A stretch of 45,000 nucleotides of DNA from Neocallimastix lanati (nom. inval.). Its lineage: Eukaryota; Neocallimastigomycota; Neocallimastigomycetes; Neocallimastigales; Neocallimastigaceae. The notes beneath the pieces are model-generated. The model saw nothing but the letters and a program-made list of their open reading frames with translations. It was not told where the DNA came from and searched no databases. Below, piece after piece: positions 37,901 through 45,000 of the stretch. The translations under genes were made by a program, and so were the position numbers. The stretch is taken from the NCBI GenBank assembly GCA_016946835.1, contig JACVTC010000076.1, forward strand, positions 607,501-652,500, given 5' to 3'. The first letter of the stretch is position 1, and every line of letters begins with the position of its first letter.

Positions 37901-39511
37901 TTAAAACCAGAATCAAAGAAAATAAAATCATTTGATTTAATGGATATAATAGAAGATAATTTTTCTTTATTATCTACAAAGGAGGAGCTGTGTGAACCCT
38001 ATAATTATCCTGATATATTCAATAAAATTGATAAAAATGAATGGTTACAAGCAGTCAAGGAGGAATTAAACAGCATGAAAAACTTAAAAGTTTATAAGAA
38101 AGTTGATAGGGTACCCAAGGGTAGTAATATAATAACACCAAAGTGGGTGTTCAGATACAAATATAATTCAGACAATAGTATAAATAAAAGAAAAGCAAGA
38201 CTGGTAGCCAGAGGTTTTACACAAAAACAAGGCATTGATTATAATGAGACGTTCTCGCCCACATTGAAACAGGACTCTTTGAGAATAGCAACTGCTATTG
38301 CATCAGCCAATAACTTTAATATATATCAAATTGATATAAAATCAGCCTACCTAAACGCTACACTAAACGAAGATGTTTATATGGAAATTCCAGAAGGTGC
38401 TGAAGATTATAAAAATGGCTATTGGAAACTAAATAAAGCCTTGTACGGTTTGAAACAGTCTGGTCGTTTGTGGAACGAGACTTTAAATGAAAAACTTATA
38501 AATATTGGTTTTAATAGACTTCGAAGTGAACCATGCATTTACGTTAAAATGAATGATCGGAATAAAATTATTTGTCTTCTTACAGTTTATGTAGATGATA
38601 TATTATTAACAGGTAATGAACATGAAGTATATAAAACAAAACATTTATTAAAAAATTATTTTAACATAACTGATATAGGTCCTGTGGATACAATCATTGG
38701 CGTTAAATTTATAAAAGAAAAGGACGGCTATCTATTGCAACAACATAAATATCTAGAGAATATATTAAGAAAATTTGATATAGATAAGTATAAAATATCT
38801 TCAAATATGATACCAGAAGAAAATGAAGAATTAAGAAAAAGAAAATTCAATATCACGAAATACCAACAAGCTATAGGTAGTTTATTATATCTCGCGATAT
38901 GTACTAGACCGGATATCTTATTTCCTGTGAATAAAGCTTCCAGAAAAGCCAAAGATCCAAATTATGAAGATTGGTATAATGTCATCAAAATATTTAGATA
39001 CCTCAAGGGAAAACCTAATTATGGTTTAAGGTATTCAGGAAACTTAAAATTAAATGTTTATGTAGATGCAGATTACGGAGGAGATGTAGAGTCTAGAAAA
39101 TCTACTACGGGTTATATAATTAAAATAGGTTCAGGACCTACCTCATGGTATTCAAAATTACAACACTGTGTATCTGTATCTTCTGCCGAAAGTGAATATT
39201 ATGGAATAAATGAATGCGCTAGACATTGCTTGTGGTATGAAAATGTATTAAATGAATTAAAATTAAATTGTAATTGTATAACAATAAATGTAGATAATAA
39301 AGCTGCCATTTATAATTGCGAAAATGAAACTATTAACCCAAGATCTAGACACATAGACATAAAATATCACCACACAAGAGATCTTATTAAAGAAAATAAA
39401 ATAAAACTAAAATATATAAAGTCTGAAGATAATCTAGCCGATGGTTTTACAAAGTATCTTAATACATATCTATTAAATAAATTTAGAGATTCTATTATGG
39501 TGAAGTGTTAG
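34934..39511 (+). CDS. pol: copia element 2 Pol: protease, integrase, RT, RNase H
   Basis: 1525-residue frame in +1 relative to gag. Protease DSGA at about 51-54. Integrase HHCC (H198, H203, C222, C225) and DD35E residues D251, D313, E349 with 35 residues between the last two. RT carries KARLVARGF and YVDD (1219-1222). RNase H carries YVDADYGGD, AESEYY and INVDNKA, and ends near LADGFTKYL. All catalytic residues are kept. Between integrase (about 490) and RT (about 1015) lies a very long linker: Asn-rich (about 500-790), 14 copies of an 8-residue repeat (801-912), and a duplicated Lys/Arg-rich motif (950-1005). The ATG at 34934 is probably not used; expression as a Gag-Pol fusion by +1 frameshifting is more likely. 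Linker codons are AT-biased compared with the catalytic domains. Confidence 0.95.
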   Translation: MKISNPHTPFDRGVDATKAENNMPRQNLSYYVTAPSTKAKLPSNIVSWTIDSGATYHMTNALSSLIDKIRCEEIIQFADGGTVTATYKGTYVGYINNNEITLRNVLYIPKFKRSLLSIDNLSEEGYKTIFYNFNNKNLVTIYNKEGKRIFTTKSNKSKIYKVWTFKNKIEYNRDNNKKTITCDNIIKAFNTENMELWHRRLGHFYIDNIKEKLNNINIQNKCIICASKMRNKPYNKARNKSKEPFELIHMDTVSSLDSSIYGNKYFLSILDDYTRYGWVFFMNSKAEVFNIFRKWYKKVTNIFNKNIKYIRTDNGTEFTNNNFRKFCEENGIEQQFSIPYNPQQNGRAERFQETLIYNATAMLKDGKLNHKYWEDAVRTANYIHNRLPHNGNNNKVPFEELYQEKVDYEKFRVFGCQVYFYIPKQFRRKFNGTSLPGIFLGYDDKNPTAYIIYDTTNNKIVLSRTVEFFEDTPGNISAPSTRPEIYNFEVNMEEYDENNKNTVLLQDYNNKNKEHENKETTENREENKNNNNINNNDNLNNLNNNYLENNNLNNNNNINNNYPNDNNLNKYNFNKNYLNDNNINFTYSPNPNKNFPQSTNIIDPYKNYNNYNILPLNNLNSNISSNLPFAENLNPAIYNYNAGFINPNLNYLNKNNYIQNENYNNFLNEYKGHLYLNDNNLNNNYINKIINYENNAQNSSNSGNLNNKNSEDNSQGKYNLINNINNKNDKMEQSIHNSNCNDNVMNGNSSSIDNNYVKNNYIPNNNLYKNNFNTKMRINNLYDGQSNMNDVQRINNNSNINKELNSNINNELNSNINKGLISNINNELNSNINKELNSNIKNELNSNVSKELNSNVNKELNSKVNKELNSNIKNELNSNVNKELNSNVNKELNSNVNKELNSNENKELNSNENKELNKLDMNNKSNNSTISNINNDKETPDKTNNKKTSKRKGKRKLDSETKPESKKLKSSNLKDKNVKRKGKRKLDSELKPESKKIKSFDLMDIIEDNFSLLSTKEELCEPYNYPDIFNKIDKNEWLQAVKEELNSMKNLKVYKKVDRVPKGSNIITPKWVFRYKYNSDNSINKRKARLVARGFTQKQGIDYNETFSPTLKQDSLRIATAIASANNFNIYQIDIKSAYLNATLNEDVYMEIPEGAEDYKNGYWKLNKALYGLKQSGRLWNETLNEKLINIGFNRLRSEPCIYVKMNDRNKIICLLTVYVDDILLTGNEHEVYKTKHLLKNYFNITDIGPVDTIIGVKFIKEKDGYLLQQHKYLENILRKFDIDKYKISSNMIPEENEELRKRKFNITKYQQAIGSLLYLAICTRPDILFPVNKASRKAKDPNYEDWYNVIKIFRYLKGKPNYGLRYSGNLKLNVYVDADYGGDVESRKSTTGYIIKIGSGPTSWYSKLQHCVSVSSAESEYYGINECARHCLWYENVLNELKLNCNCITINVDNKAAIYNCENETINPRSRHIDIKYHHTRDLIKENKIKLKYIKSEDNLADGFTKYLNTYLLNKFRDSIMVKC
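34966..34972 (+). promoter_or_regulatory. candidate programmed +1 frameshift site
   Basis: In the 53-base gag/pol overlap the gag frame reads CCG AGG C, and the pol frame resumes exactly with GGC (34970-34972). This is the geometry of the Ty1 heptamer CUU-AGG-C, where a slow AGG codon in the A site promotes a +1 slip. The surrounding codons CGA, CCG, AGG, CGT and CGC should be rare in this genome. Inferred, not proven. Confidence 0.6.
37334..37684 (+). repeat. 24-bp coding tandem repeat in pol, 14 units plus a partial
   Basis: Encodes N-K-E-L-N-S-N-I/V repeated 14 times, then NKELN. Variants (NN, KN, SK; I, V or E at the last place) suggest higher-order duplication in blocks of several units. 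Lies in the integrase-RT linker of element 2. Confidence 0.95.
37781..37937 (+). repeat. duplicated basic (NLS-like) motif in pol linker
   Basis: Two 87-base units (from 37781 and from 37868) each encode KRKGKRKLDSE followed by KPESKK and K/I-K. Base differences between the units are largely synonymous (for example CGT/CGG, GGA/GGT, TCA/TCT). Two basic clusters about ten residues apart fit a bipartite nuclear localisation signal, in a position comparable to the NLS at the end of Ty1 integrase. Confidence 0.75.
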
Positions 39512-39524
39512 TCACAATTGAACT

Positions 39525-39534
39525 TTAGGAGGAG
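39525..39534 (+). other. polypurine tract of copia element 2
   Basis: The purine run AGGAGGAG directly precedes the TG of the 3' LTR (39535) and lies shortly after the pol stop (39509-39511). It is the expected plus-strand priming site. Confidence 0.85.
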
Positions 39535-39789
39535 TGTTAAAAATAAAGTTCAAATAGTATAGTAATTTATATTATATATATTTAAATCTCTATGTATGTA
39601 TGTATGTATGTGGCTTAATACATATAATATTAATATGAAGTTATTGTGTAATTGATGTAGTAAAAAACTAATACATGTAATTAGTATAAAATAAAATAAT
39701 AATTTAATAATTAAATAAAATAGAACTTAAATAAATAAAAAAAAAAAAAAAAATAAAAAAATAAAATAAAATAAAAATAAAAAACAAAA
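39535..39789 (+). repeat. 3' LTR of copia element 2
   Basis: 255 bp, identical by eye to 33668-33922 at a constant offset of 5867. Followed by the target duplication ATTTT. Confidence 0.95.
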
Positions 39790-39794
39790 ATTTT

Positions 39795-40221
39795 ATTATT
39801 TTATATATTAAAATAATAATTTATTAAATTAAAGAAATTTTATGATGGTATATAAAAAAATTCAAAATAATTATTTTTTTTAATTATTTTTTTTTTTGGT
39901 TCAGTAGAAAAAGAATGTTACTAAATTTTTAGTAATTCATTATTTTAATAATTTTCTGCTAATATATAAATTTTTTATTAAATATCTATTAAAATTATTG
40001 ATAATAATATTTGTTTAAATATAAGCTTTAATTAAGAAGTTTTTCTGGCTTAGTATTACAATAAAAATATTTATAGAGGAATTTACGAAATCATAAAGTT
40101 TTAGAGTTTTATGAAATAACATATTAAGCAAGCATTTAATTTAATATTATAAAAGTTATTTAGTTAAATATTCAAATAATTGGCTATTTATGAAGCGATT
40201 TTTTTTTTTTTTATTTTTTTA

Positions 40222-40252
<31 letters not shown>

Positions 40253-40837
40253 TATTTATTTATTAAATTAAATTTATATCTTTTTTTTTTAACTTTATTG
40301 TATTATTTAAATATATATATATATATATTAATATTTTTTATATTTTCTGTATTTCAATTTAACCTTATTTTAGTTTAAAGAATACTGTGCTATGTATCAT
40401 TTTTATTTAAAATGAAATATTTCAAATAAATTATTTATATAAAAATTATGATTTAAAATATTTATTTTTGAAATATTTTTATATGAACTTTATTTTAACA
40501 AAAAAAGAAAATAGATTTGTTAAGTACTTTGAAGTTTAGATTTTTCATTGAAGTTATTAGATTTAGTTAGATGTAATATAATTTCTTTTATTAATAAAAT
40601 ATATATATATTATTGTTATTTTTATTATTATATAATTTAACAATATTTAAAACTTCTAACTTTTAATATTAGTATCAATTATTACTGATTACTGATTACA
40701 AATATTTCTATTTAATTTTTATTATTAATATATTAATATTATTTTTAAATATTATTATTATATATAATAATATTTTGAAGAATCCCAATACAAATTTAAT
40801 TATTAGTATTTAAATATCTTTATTTTTAACTACCTAA

Positions 40838-40870
<33 letters not shown>

Positions 40871-41860
40871 TGATGAATTAAAAAATAATAGATAATTTAA
40901 ATATTTTATAGAAATCACATATTTATAAATTGTATGATCAAAATTTACAAATTATTTAAAAATATATAAAGGAGTATTCAAAAATATTTACATGGTTAGT
41001 TCAATATGTCAATAGCATAATAACTAATATAAATATAATAGAAAAAAGTGATACACTTAAACATAATAATTATTCAATAATACTAAAATTGTAATTAAAT
41101 ATTTTAGTAATAGAATAATTGTTACATTACCATAATTATTAAATATAATTATATTATTTAATAAACTTATTTCCGGAAAATTAATTATTGAATTTAAATT
41201 AATAATAAAAATTAATTTAATATCTAAATTAATTATATTATTTTTATTAATATTTATTATATATAAGTTTTATTTTTTAATATTAATTAAATAATATTAT
41301 TATGTATTTTACTTTTTTTAACATTTTTTTTTTCTTAATTTCGAAGATATGTTGACAAAACTTATTTTTATTTATGTTGAAGATTCCAATAGTCTTTTAT
41401 AATGATGATACTTATATAAGTTTCAAAGAGGAATTTGTCAAGGGTTAACTGATATATTTTGAAATTCTAATCCAATAGAAATTGAATGTTACTATTTTAT
41501 ATATTATTTTTAAATATGTCAATAATCCCACAAAGGATTATTCAAAGGATTTAAACTAGTACTTATATAAAATAATTAATAAAATATTAATATTTAATAT
41601 TTAATATGAATATAAAATAAAATAATATAAATTCAATATTGTCCATATAAAATTTAAGATAATATTATAAAATATTTAGTATTAATAAAAATATAAAGAT
41701 TTAATATCATAATATAAAATATCATTTTAATTAAAAGATAATTATAAAATGAATAATGCATAATTAAGTAATAAATTGATTAATAAAAAAAAATATGAAT
41801 TCAATATCACTAATCATGTATAATTATGATTTTAATAAGTTTAATTATCTTTTCCAGTTT
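39795..41860. other. AT-rich region, nothing recognised
   Basis: No gene or RNA was recognised. Short open frames such as that near 40190-40378 are Phe/Tyr/Ile strings from TTTA repeats. A small hairpin AATAATCC...GGATTATT lies near 41520-41541. Confidence 0.6.
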
Positions 41861-42175
41861 TTATAAATGATCAATGAAAGAATTAGTGTATTTGTTCCTC
41901 TCTTGATGATAACTCAATAGATCACTGAATAGAAGTCCGTCGTAAAAAGTATAAAGTGGAGTATAGGGAATGACTTTCATATTAGCTTTGCTTAGAGAGA
42001 GGTCCTTGTCAACGCTGAATCTATACGGTAAAAGAATGCTCTAAGGGTCTGATACGTTTTAGGGAAAAACTGGAAATTCTATTGTCCTTCTCATTAATCT
42101 CAATCTAAAAAAAAAAAAAAAAAAAGTTAACTTTAATTAACAATACTTATGAATCAGTTGACTTAGTTTCAAATT
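41861..42175 (-). pseudogene. exon-like island of an unrecognised broken gene
   Basis: G+C is clearly higher than in its flanks. On the minus strand a 29-base exon-like piece (42147-42175; acceptor TTTTTCAG, donor GTATTG) and a 244-base piece (41861-42104; acceptor after poly(T), TTTTAG) share one frame across the gap. That frame encodes protein-like sequence (for example KANMKVIPYTPLYTFYDGLL) ending at 41861-41863, but is interrupted by TAA and TAG near 42055-42080. A neighbouring frame is open across exactly that stretch (IEINEKDNRISSFSLKRIRP), so a single frameshift is an alternative reading. I do not recognise the protein. It could be a gene fragment carried by a transposon, a recent pseudogene, a last exon hit by a sequencing error, or less likely a structured RNA. 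Confidence 0.5.
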
Positions 42176-42615
42176 CTGAAAAATTTAATTAAAAATTTAT
42201 TTAATATTATTCTTGTAATAATTTAATTATAAAATTAATTATAATTAAAATATTACATCAATTTAATAATTAATTATTAATAAATTATTTGGATGGAATA
42301 AAAATAATGAGACTTCATCATAATAATTTATAATAAATAAAAAACACAATAAAAAAAACAACAAAACATCAATATAAGGAAGGAATTATAAAATATGTTT
42401 TATTTAAATATATTTTTTATTAGTTTTTAAATTATTAAAATTACAAATAATTATTATTTATTATTTATTATAAAGTCTTAAAATAATAGCTCTTGATTTC
42501 TAAAAGAGAAATTAAAGAGATATTTATTTAAAAATTGTGAAATAAACTTTTTTCAAGAAAAAAGAAATGAAGAAAAAACTAGAAAAGTAATCATATACCT
42601 ATTATCATAATGAAA
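42176..42615. other. AT-rich spacer, nothing recognised
   Basis: Spacer between the exon-like island and the left end of MULE copy 2. Upstream exons of the broken gene could lie here, but none could be supported. Confidence 0.5.
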
Positions 42616-44936
42616 GTGTTGCATTTCGGAATGTGACTTTATGTAAAAGTGGCGTATTTAAATAAACCGTTAATGTAACGGTGGCTTAAATTTTATTAAA
42701 TAAATAAAGAAATATTCTAATATTTTTTGTTAATATAATAATAAAATATTATTTAATTGTCAAAAATAAAATATATTTAATTTTTTTTTTTTTTGTTACT
42801 TCAAACGAAAAATGAATTGATTAAATAATAATAAACAAAAATATAAAACAAATTTTAAAGATGTATTTTAATATTTTTTGTTAAAATAATAATAAAATAT
42901 TTAATAATATTTAATTTTTTAAAGATATACTTTAATATTTTTAAAGTAGCCAAATTCAATGATGATTAATCATTTGATTGAATTATTTTTTAAAATAGAC
43001 TTAATTATTAATATATTATAGATTTGAATGAAAACATTTACATTTAATCATTTCTCATTCATTCTTAACTATTTATTAATTAATTAATAATTTTAACATT
43101 TAAATTATTTAAATATTTTAGCCATAATTCAACGAAAACATTTTTATTATTTTCTTTTTTTTTTTCTAATAAAATTTCCTTTTTTTTTTTTTTTTTTTTT
43201 TTGTCATATTTAATTAAAACATTGATTTCATCATTTCTTCCTAGACTTCTTTGCTTTTTTTTTTTTTTAAAAAAAAAAACCCAGTTCTCCCTTATTAATC
43301 ATTATAAGATAAGAACTCTTTTTCTTGTAATGTTAATATTAATTTATAAAAAGTAGGCTTTTCAGAAAATAAATTCTTTAAGTAATTATTACAAGATTCT
43401 GAAGCATTATTTGTTATATGTTCTATATTGTTATAATAATTTCAATATTCGATTTTATAGCTTTTCAAATAGGTTTTTTCAAAGTAATCAAAAAATTCCA
43501 AAAATTGGATATAATTATGTTCATGGCGCTCATTTTTAATTTTATTATAAATATCATTTATATATATTTTTTATATATATTTTTATATTTAGGGTTTATA
43601 AAAGGAAAGCTCGAAAATATGTTTATAATTAATATTCAAATCTGTATTATTTTCCCATTTATTATGATATAATTTATTTTTATACTTTTTTACTAATACA
43701 CTTTTATAGTTAAAAGCACAATATTAAATATTTATATTTAGAAAAACTTTTTTTTGCAGTAGTTAAATATCCCTATTTTAAAATTACAATGAAATTTTTT
43801 TTGTGCTTTTAAAATATTATAATATTTACTTGAATTTTTTTTTTTATTTCTTCTAATAATATTTCATAAATTGATTGCTCTTTAATTTTTAATATAGAAA
43901 AAGAAGTAGTATAAAAATAGTTCGATTCTTTAATTTTAAGTTCTTGCAATGAAAATCTGATAACTAAATTTTGGTACTACAAAGAATATTCCACCTGAAA
44001 ATATATAATTATATTTTGAAAATAATTCAGCTTGAAATGGGAATTCAAAAATGATTATATTTGAATTTTTTGAATATTACAAAGCTTTCATCTCTTTTTT
44101 TTTTTTTAATACTCTGATTCATCTGGGATTTCATCAAAAGTTTTTTATATCTGGAGGTTATTGTTTATTTATATTTCTTGATATTTGAGATTTATGTATA
44201 TTATATTCAGGATATATAAATCTTATTTTTTTTTAAAAGTATGTTTTCTTTTTTTATATCAAAAGGAGCTGAACTTTTACTAATCTCTTCTTTAAATTAA
44301 TGGTTCTCTATTGATATAAATATATTAAATTCTTTTTCGAAACGATTATGTAAATTTTCATATTTTAAGATTTCCTTTTTATCATTTAAAATAATGAAAA
44401 TTTTACATTCAAAGAATGTTTTATATTCAGTGTATCTATATACTTTTGAATTATCCTTTTTTGTTTTTGAAAAAAAATAGATATATTTTATTTATTTTTA
44501 AAAATTTGTTCTTCTCCTCGATTTGCTTAACTTATTTCAATTTTTGGATTTTTTTTTCCATATTTTAATGGTTAAAAATAAAATATATTTAATTTTTTTT
44601 AAATTATTATTTATTTTATTAATATAATTTCTTATTATTTATTATTGATTAATTTAATTATTTATTATTCATTTTTTTATTTTATGTATTTTTATTTATT
44701 TAATTCTTTTTTTTTTTTTTTTTTTTTTTAGTGTAACAATTAAAAATAAGGTGTTTATGAGAAAATTTTTATTTTTATTGTTTTTTTATTGTTTTTTAAA
44801 AAAAAGAATTAACCCCTATATTTATTTCTATTTTTATTTATTTATTTATATTACAATTATTTAAAAAAAATAAAAATGTGGGGCGCTAAATTACGAATTA
44901 AATTTTAATTTATAAGCCACGTCAGAAATGCAACAC
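42616..44936 (-). mobile_element. decayed Mutator-like (MULE) DNA transposon, copy 2
   Basis: Terminal inverted repeats are recognisable: GTGTTGCATTTCGGAATGTG at 42616-42635 and, inverted, CACGTCAGAAATGCAACAC at 44918-44936. Subterminal features include ACCGTTA...TAACGGT (about 42668-42684), GTGGCGT/GTGGCTT boxes, and GGCGCTAAATTAC at 44882-44894 (GGCGTCAAATTAC in copy 1). It carries a minus-strand transposase relic collinear with copy 1. No target duplication was recognised. Confidence 0.75.
43200..44537 (-). pseudogene. FLYWCH-type/MULE transposase relic, copy 2
   Basis: Degenerate copy of the same transposase as at 16079-17420. Matching minus-strand blocks: NRGEEQIF, SKVYRYTEYKTFFECK and ILNDKKEILKYENLHN (zinc-finger-like region, with one Cys changed to Tyr and a His to Arg); FVVPKFSYQIFIART (DDE block 1); FYTTSFSILKIKEQSIYEIL; EHITNNASESCNN-type block; and NDEINVLI near the C-terminus. 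Numerous stops and frameshifts make it non-functional. Differences from copy 1 are private to each, consistent with independent decay of two old insertions. Confidence 0.72.
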
Positions 44937-45000
44937 ATGCTCTTATAATATTTGATAAAATCATTATTAATAATGGATAAAACTTCAATATCCAATTGAC

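Larger units (their letters stand above)
33663..39794 (+). mobile_element. Ty1/copia LTR retrotransposon, element 2 (complete, apparently intact)
   Basis: Bounded by the 5-bp target duplication ATTTT (33663-33667 and 39790-39794). LTRs at 33668-33922 and 39535-39789 are 255 bp, collinear with no length difference even in their poly(A) stretches, and identical by eye, so insertion is very recent. The order is LTR, primer-binding site, gag, pol (+1 frame), polypurine tract, LTR. No stop or frameshift breaks either frame, so the element may be active. Its LTR is unrelated in sequence to that of element 1, so it is a different family, yet it shares the same 14-base primer-binding site. Confidence 0.97.

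Noticed and set aside
42050-42082. A 30-base GT...AG intron removing both stop codons in the exon-like island.
   Set aside because: Far shorter than every other intron here (136 bases or more). A frameshift or nonsense mutation is more plausible.
43418-43672. 84-codon plus-strand frame.
   Set aside because: Lies antisense to the MULE transposase relic and is Ile/Phe-rich without a family match.

Overview
This is an extremely AT-rich eukaryotic nuclear window. Outside genes it is almost entirely homopolymer A/T, (TA)n, (TAA)n and TTTA-type repeats. Host genes stand out as islands of higher G+C and most are cut by short, very AT-rich GT-AG introns. The intact genes (a heterotrimeric G-protein alpha subunit, an SDHA-type flavoprotein, eIF3f and a giant coiled-coil protein), two Ty1/copia retrotransposons and decayed FLYWCH/MULE-type transposase copies point to an early-diverging fungus. 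My best guess is an anaerobic chytrid (Neocallimastigomycota). This rests on composition and family recollection, not a search; a dictyostelid-like organism is a weaker alternative.

Layout. 1-1263: 3' part of a G-alpha gene (+), entering from the left edge. 1264-4501: no gene, low-complexity DNA. 4502-8350: SDHA-like flavoprotein gene (-), eight recognisable exons whose intron phases all agree; its 5' end was not found. 8351-10079: no recognised gene. 10080-14924: complete copia element 1 (minus strand) with identical 254-bp LTRs and TTATT target duplication; its reverse transcriptase frame is broken at a homopolymer. 15239-18092: decayed MULE-type DNA transposon. 18093-19972: repeats, including a 48-bp minisatellite. 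19973-21700: eIF3f (+), six exons. 22759-31518: intronless gene for a 2919-residue N-terminally anchored coiled-coil protein (-), convergent with eIF3f. 33663-39794: complete, apparently intact copia element 2 (+) with identical 255-bp LTRs, ATTTT target duplication, and gag and pol in different frames. 39795-41860: no gene. 41861-42175: small G+C-rich island that looks like exons of a broken gene (-). 42616-44936: second decayed MULE copy with recognisable terminal inverted repeats.

The host genes do not form a pathway together. The most interesting points are: (a) an SDHA-family protein whose frame and splice sites are well kept but which lacks the flavin-linking histidine and the substrate-binding arginine of the HGANR motif; (b) two unrelated copia families sharing a primer-binding site that matches the anticodon arm of a tRNA-Lys(CUU), i.e. 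half-tRNA priming; (c) a Ty1-like CCG-AGG-C +1 frameshift candidate between gag and pol of element 2; (d) a long Asn-rich, tandemly repeated linker plus a duplicated basic bipartite motif between its integrase and reverse transcriptase; and (e) a gene-specific preference for AAAG-type splice acceptors in the SDHA-like gene.
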